A stretch of DNA of 64,000 nucleotides from Reticulitermes speratus (taxonomy: Eukaryota; Arthropoda; Insecta; Blattodea; Rhinotermitidae): the NCBI GenBank assembly GCA_021186555.1, contig JAJKFL010000005.1, forward strand, positions 46,371,635 to 46,435,634, given 5' to 3'. A program made the position numbers and the translations under genes. The notes beneath the pieces are model-generated. The model ran no database searches, was not told the DNA's origin, and saw nothing but the letters and a program-made list of their open reading frames with translations. Shown here in pieces: positions 24,326 to 36,207 of this stretch. Within the stretch, counting starts at the first letter, position 1; the number at the start of each line of letters is the position of its first letter.

Positions 24326-27300
24326 TGAAAATGACAGTAGTCCTTGTATTCGAACTAGATCCAAATATATCATAAAAATTGTGTCAATAACCACACAAAT
24401 TTTTTGTAAAAGCAAGGAAATGAAATGAGAGTGCCTCAAGGCAAGGTCATTTTTGCACATCCACATACTATGCCTTCACCAGTGAATGTAGCACACTAAA
24501 AGAGTAGTACCCAAACACCATAAAATACTATGTAATGAAGAAAATTTAATGGAAATAGAAACAAGGGTGCAGCAGAGTGCAAATTTATGGAACAAAAGAT
24601 TCAGCTGAAAGGAAAATTTAAATAGCATTATAATTTGAAATTAATCTTGTGTTGCGTGTGTTTGTGAATACATGAATTACAGTGGAAATCATAAATGCAG
24701 ACATATGCTAGAAGAAGCAAGAATTTGTCATATTTTTTGGAACCACGATCAAAATATATGAAATTAATTAACAATTCTTAAAATGTTGTAACACTTTCTG
24801 ACACCTTTTTTTTCCCATAAAACTACACACATATTTGTGTGATAGGTAACATTTAATACACAGTGAAGCATTTAAACAAACCAAAACAGACCAATTGTCA
24901 TATTTAAATTGTTTTTATAAATGACAAGTTAAAAATCAGTATAATTATCATATAAACAGAAACCACCAATTAATGTCACTCGATATGGATAAAATATAAA
25001 AATTAAATACTGCAAATGCAGTAACTTAGAAAAGAAGTAAACTGCCTAGTGAACTAAAATTCTGTTAGTGTATTCTTGAAGAAATGGAGGCCTGTTAAAT
25101 ATTCAATTTGTTTTAAAGAGCAGGCCAATTATTTCCAGAAATAGCTACTTTTGAAGAAAGACACTGCCACTTGCTAGTCTATTAATAATAATAATAATAA
25201 TAAAAGAATGTCATATAAAGTCCTCTGTTTGAAGACAGTCGGTTTAGACTTTATTATTCAGCCCAACCTTATGTCATATTATGACCATGTTAGGATTCAG
25301 AAATTGCTGAAGTTTGTTAATGTACGTAGGCATAGAAACATGAAGAATAAATAAGCACCACAATAGTTTCTGTAAATGTATTTACTAAATTTGAGTGCTA
25401 ATTATTAAGAACAGAATGTAGGAAAAATATCATCTAGGCTCATATCATGAGATGTACCTGATTCCCATTTCAAACATCACTACCCAGTGCTACACTGCGT
25501 CAGGTAAGGTAACTCTAGTGCAATAAGGCTATAAATTTCACAAGCAGTGCATTTATCAAACCATTAAGGCTTTCACAGTTGTTGAGACCCATATTTTTAA
25601 TTTTCAGTAATGATAATCTTGTGAAGTGGCATGCAAATATTTCAGAGAAACTTAGGTTTCCACATCCAGGATGTCATGAACACTAAATCAAGTCCATGCA
25701 TAAGAATGTTTGACAGTCCCATAATCCAGTACTAAATATTATGTTATAATATAAACATATTTTATGTGGTTATATATTATTATGAATGTTAGTGTGTGCC
25801 TGAATGTTGCTGAAAATGACTGACCTAAACGCTACTGAGGTACCACCATTACCATACCTGCGCACAGCCCACCTGTGGAGCCAACTTTCCCTCTGCAGCA
25901 GCTGCAGCAACTTTGCTACAAACTTGCTTGCTTATGCAACTATAGTTAACAATTCTTCTGTATTATATTCATAACTTATTCGTTGCTATATAACTTAACT
26001 CTTAAATATACTAACTTCAGATAATTTAGTGCCAATAATATTACATTATATACATATATTATGTGGGGCCTTATATTAACTCAAAGAATTGTATGCACAT
26101 CATTTTGACATTAGTCTCAGTAATATACTATTCCTTCTTTCAACGCCCACATCAAATAATTACCGTTACCTTTCTTTGAAATACCTGTGCATTTAAAAAT
26201 TTTATAATGCAAGTGCCATTGGAAAATAATAGTCTGTTATATAACCCATTTGCTTATTACCATTTCTATGAAAACAGAATAAGCAAGATACATATAACAT
26301 AACATTGTGGTGTGTTTGTGTAACCACTGTTGAAGAGGATATGCAACAATGCATTCTTGGTGTATTGTTGAGCTACATAACACTGTCAAAAATATAAAAA
26401 CATTGAGACACAACAATAAAACATACTTAGGTCTTCATGTAAAGTGCCCGACATTTCTGTCCAATTTTAACCAAATTCGGATTTTCTAGACAGAGTTTCA
26501 TAAAAGTCCCCAGTATCCAATTTCACGGATATCTGTTCAGTAGGAGCCGTGCTGATGCATGCAGACAGATGGGCATGACAAACCTAATAGGCTCTTATTG
26601 CAACTATGTAAACGCACCTAAAAATGCACCAAGTTATTCTTAGTTACGAGAAAGCTATGGAAATATCTGGTACTATTCCAAACACAGATATGGGCTTTAA
26701 ATAAAGTGACAAGCAATCAAAGTCTGCCGGGGCCAAATATAATAGGCACTGTTAATGCCTATCAAAGTCAGTAAATGGGTTAAAATGTTTTAATTACAAA
26801 GATTCAGTTGTGCAGACATATAGTGTGTATAAGATGAACAGAAATGTTAGAAAATTTTGATAGAGGAACCATATTAAAAAAGTAACTCAAAGACAAGAGT
26901 GAACAGGAAGACACTATCATAATATGCTTTGGGGAAACAGGCACCACTGATGTAGTGTCTTTATATTGTTCATCCCATTGTGTGTTATATCAATATTAAC
27001 AAACAACTCTCAAACGACTGAAGATTTTTTGTTAATACCACTGATGTAGATTTATTGACATACATGTCTGATAAAATTAATGTGCTAGTAACAGGTTCAG
27101 TGAATGAAATTTCTAATTTGCATAATCCTCCAATGACACTGGCTACACTCATTTCACAATTCCACACTAGTTGTGGAATTAACCATCTACTTTACCTTTA
27201 ACATTTACTCTAAGAACAGATTTTTCTGTAACACTAAAATTTCATTTTGACTCACTTCAAGTATAATAATGTACATGCTATGAAATTTAACTTGTATTTC

Positions 27301-28914
27301 AGATTATAAATATTTCTGTCAATAGTGCATTGCTGTTAACAGATAACTGACTGAGAGAAGGAACAACAGGTTATGAACAATGTCACATAGAAGAAAAGAA
27401 GGAAGCACATGGGAGGAATGTGAGAAGGAAGGGGAGGAAGAGCATGGGGAAGACAAATGACAGATGGACAGACTTCACTGTTATACAACCCACATAAACT
27501 TCAAATGCCACAGACGAAAGGAGGAGTAAGGATGATGATTTGTCACAGTCAGTGACTTTGGCATGGACATCTGGATATCAACGATGCACAAAAATGAAAT
27601 ACATTTCTTTTTAAATTCCATACACGAATTTTAGTGCCACAGATAAGAATGTGTGGCAGATTTTCTTTGCATCATCAAACATGACCAACAGCACATATAT
27701 GTGTGTAATTAGTGACATTACTTGTTAAGTTTATTGTTTTCTGGGTTGTAACACCACATAATGTGGTAAGTACCAATGTAGGAAAAGTTTTTATAACATG
27801 GAACTGATTACCCTACAACGGGTAGCACTGTCAGTCACTATGCAGCAATGCAGCTATGAGTCAGTTCACTTCAAGCTGTACAACCTGTACATGGCATCGC
27901 ATCACTGACGACTGTAATCTTATGATGCATCACAGTTAGCACTGTATCTTTATTACAGCTGACAGCAGTATGATATTGTATATTCATAAACTTGAAATGC
28001 ATTAAGTAACAGAAGATACCTTTAATACTTCATAGCATGAACACAATGAGTTTGAACTTCACTTCCTTGATAGTTTTCAGCAGTTAGTCTTAATGCTCCA
28101 ATGTGTCAACCCTTCAAACCCAGACAGATGACAGAACTGTAACTGTAACATATTACAGACACAATGCCTATTTGTTTACTTACACTGGCCAACCAAACAC
28201 TTCTCATCCATAGTAGCTACAGAAGACATGCTTTCAAAAGTGGCCTGCTAGACAAAGTCACACCTAATTACATTACAATGTTAATCTCATCTTCTTCTAA
28301 CCAACCAAAAATCCATACACAGTGTTCTAGGCCATATTTTCAAAACATTTCCTGTATCCAAGACACTCATTAATTTTATATTCAGATTAAATCTTCTCTT
28401 TACTGTATTCTATTATAATCGTTTAGAATTAAAAGGAGTCTGAGTGTCTGGTAAATGAGATACAAATGTCACTAATGAAAAAATTCAAATATAGAGCTTG
28501 AAATATAACATGGAAAGCGAAATAAGTTTTCACTCACATCATTGAACATAAAAGCAATTCTTTGAAGGTGGACATTGTTTCTAGGTGAGATAAATCAATC
28601 ACAGTCTGGAAATGGATAAAGAAATTTGAAAGGGAGAAGTCACAGACGTTAAAATAATAAGAAAGTCTAATACCAGAACCATGGCCAACAACACATCAAT
28701 AATTTGAGGTGCATTCTTTGTTAACCTTTAGCCTCCAAAAATGGATTTTAAATCTCCCTGTACCACAGACTGATGACCACAGTTTAACTCACAAGCAATG
28801 AGCTTGGTATTGAGAAACTTGGCCAGCTGGAGCATGTGCACATGCCATTAAAATAAAGCTATGAATGGTTGGTAAAAGTTAAGCTTGTAGTAAGAAATCA
28901 AGTTATTCCAAAAT

Positions 28915-29125
28915 TACGGTCTCTGGGATGTGTTGTCATGTAGTTTGTAAGACAGGTACCAGCATTTTTGCAGAACCTATTTTCTCCTTCTTCAGCATAG
29001 AAGATCTCTTATACCCTGAATATGGAGACAACAGGTTCCTGTGAAATGTTGGTACCTACCCACAAGTTATGTATCATCCTAGAACACTATAATCTTGGCA
29101 TTTACTGCCGTGACAAACTCATATC
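28915..29125. mobile_element. Foldback MITE family 1 copy
   Basis: It runs from CTGGGATGTGTTGTCATGTA and GACAGGTACCAGCATTTTTG to GGAGACAACAGGTTCCTGTG, AAATGTTGGTACCTACCCAC and ATCTTGGCATTTACTGCCGT. Both arms are present. Confidence 0.7.
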
Positions 29126-30234
29126 TATCATTACTTCAGTTACTAAGTAACACATATCTAACCTTCTGGATGAGTATAGTTGCTGGGCTTGTTCACAAGG
29201 GATGTCACAGCAGGGAACCTTGTAATATCTGGCAACACTCTCTGACTTCCTCATAACTAGCTATCCCTGTTACTAGTGTGGCAAGTATTCTGACACAAAA
29301 TTACTAAATTCTGCCAGAATTACAAGAATGGAAGCATATGGATTTATTTTTTTAACTCTTGCATAGAACATCAACACACAGAAACAGCACGAATTCTCTT
29401 TACCATTCACACCCTGGGTTGACAAATTATTTATCTCACATGCCTAACTTTTTCTAATAAATTTACATTAATGCCTAATTCAAATTTGGTGTAAGACTTG
29501 AATATATATTCCTTCTTTATATATTAAGCAGAAACATACTACTTCCTGTAAATTTTGAATTAAGAGGTGTTCACTTTTGAAAGCAATCTTATACACTTTT
29601 GTTTAGAAATTTATTTTATTCAATCATTTCAGTTTGAGCTGAGATGAACTTTGTACACCACAAGACTGTTGTCCCATTATGAGGCTTTGAAAGTTCAGAT
29701 TTTCATTCTTTTAGACTGTCTTTCTGGATTTTGACACACTTAATATATATGCACAGATGACCATCAGAACATTGAGGAAGCAAGATCCTCCCAGATGTTA
29801 GAACACACCTACTGGATTGTATGGGATCATAACCTAGATCAGAATCTAAACTATAACTTTCATTTTCTGCCTTAATTTTCCCCACACCTGATCCACACAG
29901 AGTGACACGTATGTTCGAAGTTTCCACCTCTGTCAAAGAAAATCTTCCTCATAACACAATGCTAAAATACATATTACATAAAAAAAACCTAGCCTCAGAA
30001 ATCATTATTTAAACTGTGTCAGTGTTTCCACTTACACTGTCTTGCATCATTCAGAGAGACATTTACATCAATCTCTCAACTGAAATTTTCAAAGCCCTTA
30101 TCTTGCACAATCTTTATAGAAGTTCTTATGATACGGATAAGAAATTGTTAGGCACAAGAATAAAAAGCTCCAAACAAATAAACAGTTTTAATGTTTCTCT
30201 AATATCGCAAGTGATGACCTATTGTTAGTCACTA

Positions 30235-30325
30235 CTGTACAACTTGCAAGCTATGAGATGTCACATCCTACAAGGCCATAATCTTCTGCTGACAATTCCT
30301 TTTTCAGTGAAGAAGAACCAAATGA
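30235..30325. mobile_element. Foldback MITE family 1, right-arm fragment
   Basis: TATGAGATGTCACATCCTAC and AAGGCCATAATCTTCTGCTG are recognisable. No left arm was seen. Confidence 0.45.
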
Positions 30326-30398
30326 AACAGAATACTACCATGAACTGTGTGTTACTTTCAAAGCCTCATCAAATACAGATGTTAATGCACCACTGAAC

Positions 30399-30483
30399 TT
30401 ATCTTGAGGTGATCTGCTTCACATTATTAACAGCCCTGTTCACCTCAGCCTGGTATTCCTCCATCTGGCAGAAGATGACATAC
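30399..30483 (-). CDS. KAZN: Read-through tail of the SAM3 exon (possible alternative C-terminus)
   Basis: If the GTATGT donor is ignored, the frame adds YVIFCQMEEYQAEVNRAV and NNVKQITSR, then TAA. The tail is short, amphipathic and free of low complexity, which is why I list it. No polyadenylation hexamer was noticed just downstream, and the strong donor competes. It could be an intron-retention isoform ending immediately after the SAM domains, or chance open frame. Confidence 0.3.
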
Positions 30484-30628
30484 CTTGCTGGCAGAACAAG
30501 GGCCTCGAGCTCTGTTGCTAGGTGTCTTCGTATGATGTTCTTTGAAGGTGGGATGCCCAGTGCTGTTGCCATCGTGTCACCATTGAATGAAGGCTCGAGA
30601 ACAACTAATGCCCCATGCACTCCACTGT
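30484..30628 (-). CDS. KAZN: Kazrin SAM domain 3, second half
   Basis: This exon is 145 bp, entering in phase 1 and leaving in phase 2. The acceptor is TTATTTTCAG and the donor is GCAAG|GTATGT. It reads SGVHGALVVLEPSFNGDTMA, then TALGIPPSKNIIRRHLATEL and EALVLPA. This is very close to the vertebrate SGVHGA, LVLEPTFN, MATALGIP and ILRRHLAEEM. The strong GTATGT donor, and its agreement in phase with the exon at 22412, argue that the main long transcript splices here. The frame is also open through the donor to a stop at 30399; see the next entry. Confidence 0.96.
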
Positions 30629-30697
30629 CTGAAAATAAACATATATGCTGAAAGCTGTCCTGAAAGATTACATCTCAATGAGATTATGGATAATTGG

Positions 30698-31165
30698 GAT
30701 ATGATGCTGTGTAGTCTTGTAGACAGGTATCACATTTTGGGCCATGCCATGGCTCAGGCGGTTAGCTGCTGGCCTCTCACTGCATATGCCCCCGTTCAAT
30801 CCCAAGCCAGTCCATGTGGGATTTGTGGTGGACAAAGTGGCAGTGGGAACGGCTTTCCTCCAGGGACTTGCTTATTGAATTGTCAGTAGCGTTCCACCAA
30901 TGCTCCTTTCTCACTCATTCACTTATCACTGACACAACATAATCTCAGCAACTGAAAGCGTCATTAATTAACAGACACAAAGAATTACATTTTGGAAGAA
31001 CATACTGCCTTTATCTTCACAGTACAAGTCTTTTGTAGAGGCAGCAGATTTCTCTGAAATGGTGTTATCCAGCCATCAAACTACAAGGCATTAGATCCAA
31101 GAACATTGTGACCAGAACACTCACCACAGAGAACACCATAAATCTCACAGATCTCTTTGGCTTAA
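30698..31165. mobile_element. Foldback MITE family 1 copy split by a SINE
   Basis: The left arm GGATATGATGCTGTGTAGTC and GACAGGTATCACATTTTGG stops at 30740. The element resumes at 30987 with ACATTTTGGAAGAACATACT and continues through GAGGCAGCAGATTTCTCTGA to the right end. The interruption is the SINE at 30741-30986, flanked by 9-bp copies of ACATTTTGG. Confidence 0.8.
30741..30986 (+). mobile_element. tRNA-derived SINE, family B, nested in a MITE
   Basis: CCATGGCTCAGGCGGTTAGC is an A-box-like head and CCCCCGTTCAATCCCAAGCC a B box. GGCTTTCCTCCAGGGACTTG follows. One frame reads AMAQAVSCWPLTA then CGICGGQSGSG, a known style of arthropod SINE translation. The 9-bp duplication ACATTTTGG flanks it (30732-30740, 30987-30995). 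Confidence 0.85.
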
Positions 31166-31627
31166 TGCTGTCTCTGGCAGTGAACTACATTAACCAATAG
31201 AAGCTTTCAGGTATTCATTGATGATTGATGTTACTGTAAACCTTTACCTGGATGACAACAATGTAGAAGTGGGATAATAGTGCAGAGGCAGTGAGAAAAC
31301 TTTACCTTCACTTGAAGGCACACAACAAGATTGAATGTGCTGCAAAATGCAAAGTCGAACTGAGGAATGCTTTAGTTATGTACAACTGCATACATAAACT
31401 GAATACTGAATTAAAAGCAGGAAATGTAAGCCAAAAAGCATTACAACAGTGGTGTATTCACTTATGTTAATTTAGCATCTTTAGAACTGTAAAACTTGCA
31501 GAAAAAGTGTACTGGGCATGAAATGCTTCTTTCATTTTTATCTACAGCTTTTATCTACAATCTTTTCTATATATAAGACCTACTGTTTTTGACCACATCT
31601 TGAGCATAACCTCTACATCTGTATACA

Positions 31628-31629
31628 TA

Positions 31630-31688
<59 letters not shown>
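31628..31688 (+). repeat. (CT)n(CA)n compound microsatellite
   Basis: A CT run of about 14 units passes directly into a CA run of about 16 units. It lies in the kazrin SAM3 intron. Confidence 0.95.
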
Positions 31689-31690
<2 letters not shown>

Positions 31691-32068
31691 TACACATGCG
31701 TGCGCAAGTACAGTGTCCACTACTGTTATCGAATTTTAACCACAAATGGAAAAGTGTAAAAACTTTTGAATAAAACCTCACCATACATTTGGTGATTCTC
31801 AAGTTTTTACCTGCAGACAGACAGACAGATGTACAAACATGGTGAAGCCAATAAGCATGCTTCTGCAACTTTTCAATGTGAACACATGTAAAACTTGTGC
31901 ACTTTGCATTAACAGACCAGTCAAATATCTGTGCTCCTCTTCACACAAGAGTTTACTGCACTTTATGCAACAGCATGGTATATAAGAACTACTTTTGTTT
32001 GACCCTGAAGAAGAAGGTTAGTAATCTTTACCATCCTGGAATAGAAAATTCTACATGAAATTATTTAC

Positions 32069-32192
32069 CTTTTAGGTTCTCAGCATATTCACCCAGGTCA
32101 ATATTCCGTGCCCATCTGATAAATCTCTGATTGGTCCACACAAGGGGATCTGCGTCAATGCTCTCACACTGATGTCTTCGCACAGCAAGAGC
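32069..32192 (-). CDS. KAZN: Kazrin SAM domain 3, first half
   Basis: This exon is 124 bp, phase 0 to 1. The acceptor is GGCCTGCAG and the donor is AAAAG|GTAAAT. It reads ALAVRRHQCESIDADP, then LVWTNQRFIRWARNIDLGEY and AENLK. It aligns with vertebrate ALQERRARCE, DPVVWTNQRVLKWVRDIDL and KEYADNL. WTNQR and the IDLxEYAxNL helix are diagnostic of the kazrin/liprin third SAM domain. The phase-1 end joins to AC at 30628 to give Asp before SGVHGA. Confidence 0.96.
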
Positions 32193-32768
32193 CTGCAGGC
32201 CAGAGTGAGAGTTGAATGTCACCATGAGTTACACGTGATTGATCCCTAACATAATAAATAGTACACACACTACAGCACAATTACATATATATAATAATTA
32301 TGGATAAACAAATTCCAATTTTGAAATGGTTTTCTTATTATCTGAACAGAGTGGGCAAATTACTGCCTGTACCAACTTCAAAATCCTCTTTCCAGCATGT
32401 TCATTTCATCTTATTCTTCAACCTACAGGTTTGTAATCCCATCTTATCTTTAGCCAACTGTCTTCAACCATTTCTATTTCCATATTTTACTGTATGAAGT
32501 AATCACATAAAATATTTACCAACCTGAAGTTTCTAACAAGTTTCAGTATTCCTTTTCCTTCTATTCCACTTTGCCTGTCACTCCATGTCCCTGTTGGACT
32601 ACAATTTACCACTGTTTAAACCAATATTTTGTATATTTCAAATTATACTCACAGATACTGTTTTATAAGTGTGCCTATAAATTAAGTCTTAGACTTTTGT
32701 ACATAAGGGCTTCTGTAACCTAAGTGTCATTACGAAGATCTGCCACAATGGTGGAACTTTGCACTCAC

Positions 32769-32927
32769 CTGTCGGTCATACTTCATCATGCGCAGCAGGT
32801 GGATGCCATGCACCACAGATGCCTGATGGAATTTCCTTGTCACTCCAAGGAACTTCTCTAGCTCCTTCTTGCTCAGATGATCCAGCATCCTTGCATCCAC
32901 CATATTGGTTGCAAAATTCTCTGAATA
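32769..32927 (-). CDS. KAZN: Kazrin SAM domain 2, second half
   Basis: This exon is 159 bp, 53 codons, phase 0 to 0. The acceptor is CTTTGTGTAG and the donor is CAG|GTGAGT. It reads YSENFATNMVDARMLDHL, then SKKELEKFLGVTRKFHQASV and HGIHLLRMMKYDRQ. This corresponds closely to vertebrate kazrin YSQAF..LVDGRML..L..RDLEKHL..SKKFHQVS..LGIELL. The acidic and basic faces expected of a SAM end-helix/mid-loop interface are retained (KKELEKF and RKFHQ). The match fixes both ends of the upstream GC-AG intron. Confidence 0.96.
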
Positions 32928-33194
32928 CTACACAAAGCAGAACATGAGAATGTTATGCACTTTTCCCCATCTTAGTGACTTATAAGGTAAATACAAAACA
33001 CTGTAGTGTGAACCAATCATATCTGTTGCTACACAACACAAAGGGAGAAAACACAATCATTCCTACAAAGCAGGCATCTCTTCCTCCCCTTTACTGTCTT
33101 CTATGTGAAGCTGAAAAGACAGAAGGTCTGTGAAATGGAAGTATTGATGGTAAATATAAAGAGTAACAATGTGGCATTTGGGGTTATGACAAAA

Positions 33195-33340
33195 TGAATA
33201 TGAAGACTACAGTCTTCTGTGATTTTATGCAGTGTAGTTTGGTAGAAGATCACCTGAAGCATTGGTACATATCTAAAAACTGTCACACTGTAATCTTAAT
33301 ATTAATTTGTGTCATAACCACAAACCTCACATTGTTAATC
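33195..33340. mobile_element. Foldback MITE family 1, decayed copy
   Basis: TTTTATGCAGTGTAGTTTGG, AGCATTGGTACATATCTAAA and CACTGTAATCTTAATATTAA follow the family order with many changes. Confidence 0.5.
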
Positions 33341-33904
33341 TTGCTGTCAATAGACCATCACTGAATAATCTATACCAATATATATTATTTACTGGTGATC
33401 AGAAAAGACATACAAGTAGTGGAGTTGCTGTGTCAAAAGATGGCAGAGAACAAAATGTGCTGCTGGCCGTGTGGATGTTGCTGGGAATGACATAAACCAG
33501 GATATCCTGAATGAAGCATGTGATAAACCAAGACAACAAGGGCACAGCAGTCAAAACATGTTTCTATTGGCTCCAGTGATAATTCATTTTAACTAACTAA
33601 CTAACTTCTGGCTACCTGGAAAAAGTGAAGGTATCTCCTTCTGAGGTGAAAACACATGTACAGAGTTCAACTTATAATAAATGAAAAAGCTGCAAAAAAG
33701 ATAAGGATAAGCGGAGAAAACCTGCAGCTTAATGTGGACCCGGAACAGCACTGAATTCTGATACTGCACACATTCTTTGAATCAACATTTTTTTCAGAGG
33801 TGAAAAAAATGAGGATGACCGGTCTTGAACACACGACATAGTGCAGAGATGCTTACCCCTAGATAAATGTTAGCTCTGTAACAGCCATGAAGCATGGCAC
33901 TTGC

Positions 33905-34093
33905 CTGAGCTAGTCCAAGGTCAGGTAGCCACTCACTGGAGACCCAGGTATGACCAAGTTGGGCAATGCAGGGATACCGCACAAGTGCCGGATGCCTGTG
34001 CTCTTCAATGGCCAAGCGCAGTTTCTTTCGATGCATTGGGTGTGTGATACCCAGTCCCACCTCCAGTTCAACATCACTCAGCTCCAGAAGCAC
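33905..34093 (-). CDS. KAZN: Kazrin SAM domain 1 end and SAM domain 2 start
   Basis: This exon is 189 bp, 63 codons, phase 0 to 0. The acceptor is a GTGTGTGTGTTTGCAG tract. It begins VLLELSDVELEVGLGI, then HRKKLRLAIEEHR, which completes SAM1. The last part, GHTWVSSEWLPDLGLAQ, starts SAM2 and matches vertebrate HHWVAKAWLNDIGLSQ. The donor is CAG|GCAAGT, the classic GC-type donor. Reading on past it would give ASAMLHGCYRAN and lose the SAM2 sequence, whereas the next exon opens with YSENF as expected after GLAQ. The segment PALVRYPCIA joins SAM1 and SAM2. Confidence 0.95.
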
Positions 34094-34349
34094 CTGCAAA
34101 CACACACACAATTATCACTACTACAGCCCTAATATGAAGCAGTCCTATTACACAACATCCATAGTCCTTAACATGTCTCATTACCTTTAAATATAATCAC
34201 ATTATTATTGACTAAGAGAAACATAATTTGACCACCTGCTTTAACACTAAAGAACCTGGCATTTTGCCCACAGAGCATATTTGTGTGTTCTGCATTATTT
34301 TCACAATCAACAGCAATTATTTGCATAACAGGCATCAACCAATTAAAAT

Positions 34350-34545
34350 TAGTCTTGGGGAATATGACAACATATAGTTTATTCAGTAGGTACCAACATT
34401 TTAGAAGAACCCTTTGCCTTCATACTCAGGGTAGGAAAAACCCTTTTCCATCCCGATGATGAAGGCAGCAGCTTCATCTGAGACACAGTATTTACATGTA
34501 TCATACTACATGACATTACAACTGACACAACTGTAATTTTAATTC
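34350..34545. mobile_element. Foldback MITE family 1 copy
   Basis: GTAGGTACCAACATTTTAGA, GCCTTCATACTCAGGGTAGG, then the mirrored GATGAAGGCAGCAGCTTCAT and ATACTACATGACATTACAAC. Both arms are present. It sits in the short flank between the SAM1 GC donor region and the next exon cluster. Confidence 0.6.
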
Positions 34546-34813
34546 TGCTTCCATCCTCAGATGAAAAGGACCACTGAATCAGATTTGCCCTAATGTAGCT
34601 ATCTGAATAGGTGCTTTGTGCCTCTCTACTTTTACCTGAGGAGAAGCAGATCAAATTCTAAAAATTCTGTGTTGTTTGTAATACTAGAGGATGGACAAAA
34701 TTCAGAAACCCAGTAACCGTAAGAGCTGAATTGGCTTTGAACCCCATAATCAAATTTATTGTCTCCATCTACTGGCAAAAAAAGGTCCTTTCAGTAACAG
34801 CATGAGAACTCGC

Positions 34814-35007
34814 CTTGCCACTTTTAACATTCTCAGCACAACGAGGGCCATATTGGGGCATGCCAAGTGCAATCTCAAGCCATGCCAACACAGTGGGGGC
34901 TCGCCAGCGCTCCATTGGGATGGAAGCAGCTTCTCGCAATAACCGAAGCTTCTCTGCATATCCTTCCTCTGTCAGTGGTGACCAACTGCGGTATGGGTCC
35001 ACTGCTT
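34814..35007 (-). CDS. KAZN: Kazrin SAM domain 1, first half
   Basis: This exon is 194 bp. The acceptor is GATTCCACAG with a TTTTAACTAAT branch-point-like sequence upstream. It enters in phase 1 and ends in phase 0. It reads AVDPYRSWSPLTEEGY, a helical linker, then MERWRAPTVLAWLEIALGMP and ENVKSGK. The signature W-x-A-x-T-V-x-A-W-L-E and the ending ENVKSGK are shared with vertebrate kazrin and, more distantly, liprin SAM1. The exon stops after NVKSGK; by recall the human boundary is at the same residue. The donor is AAG|GCGAGT, beginning GC: no GT in the correct phase exists at this boundary. Confidence 0.95.
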
Positions 35008-36207
35008 CTGTGGAATCAGTCATGCCACATTAGTTAAAACAGTACATACATATTTAACAAGATTTTCAGATACTACAGGCATAAGATTTAGAATTCTCTC
35101 ACTTTTCATACAATATTCTTAGTCAAAAAATGTCTGAGCTTATCTGGTTACATTGACACCTTGCATGCTGTAAAACACAACTGTCACTGCATTATTAGGA
35201 ATTAACATGAAGATGTAACTTGTATGGTGTAACTAGACAACTGTAACATAAAAGGAAGGAGCAGATGGTGTAAGTTTATTTGCAACTAATTATAAAGTCC
35301 TGTTCCAAACAATGGGTTAAATCAGCATACATTTAACATGCAAGACAACACTACAACAAATGATAAAAATATATAAGGGTTTGATGCAACAGATAAACTT
35401 TTAAGCCTTGGTGAACACTTACTGTCATTAGGGAAACCGGAAGAATTGTGGATACTATGCTAGGAATGACACATAAGTAACTTGTTATTATTTTAAAGAA
35501 TGTACATTTTGGCATAAATTTTGATTTAAAATGCTCAAGAGGATGTTAAGTAGTGCAAGACAGTGATGGAGGTTTCTTAGAAATGTAAAAGAAGACGTCC
35601 TGACCAGCTAAATAATTACAAACTGCTCAATTATGCTGTTTTATGGAGTTAGTAAACTGTACCAACTTGAACCAGATATCCATGGACAATAAGATCAATT
35701 CATACAAAATTATCTCGCATGTGTTACAGTTTCCACAGCAGCTATCTCAAATATACATTTCTCTTTTATCACTCACAGAAAAAGAATTCTACATATTTAA
35801 CTAATATTAAATGGTGACATGCTGTTTGGAATGTGAGATAATAAGAGAGACCTGAATAAAGGAACATGGCAACACAGGAATATTAAGCACAATGTTTAGA
35901 CACATTAAATGTGCACACAAAACAAGGTTCATTGAAAGTTTTACCAACAAGCCAGTTTCTTTGGAACGTGTATTTAAACTTTCTTCTTACAGCTTTTTAA
36001 ATTCACAATGTAGTTCACGTGTTTCAGAGCCATTTTTTGTTACTGAGTATGCATCAAACGTAATCTTACTGTCACATTTTCCAATTACAGAAAATTCTGA
36101 GAGAATATTTAAAACATATATTAATATTTAATTATTTAACAATTTGACTTTAAACTAAATAAGTATGCTATTACTCCTCATGGCACTTACCAAGATATTT
36201 AATTATG

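Larger units (their letters stand above)
22413..30483 (-). other. Kazrin intron, 8.1 kb
   Basis: The intron runs from the GTATGT donor at 30483 to the CATGCAG acceptor at 22413. It contains foldback MITE copies at 23895-24325, 28915-29125 and 30235-30325, a short perfect tandem duplication at 23136-23181, an (AAT)n tract near 25190 and a purine-rich segment at 27350-27530. Between 24330 and 28910 I see nothing else identifiable. Confidence 0.75.

Noticed and set aside
31551-31868. 105-codon minus frame with VCVCVCERERER
   Set aside because: It is driven by the CT/CA compound microsatellite and lies within a kazrin intron.
33905-34093. Reading on past the GC donor as coding (ASAMLHGCYRANIYLG)
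   Set aside because: It would destroy SAM domain 2, whereas splicing at the GC donor joins GLAQ to YSENF exactly as in vertebrate kazrin.
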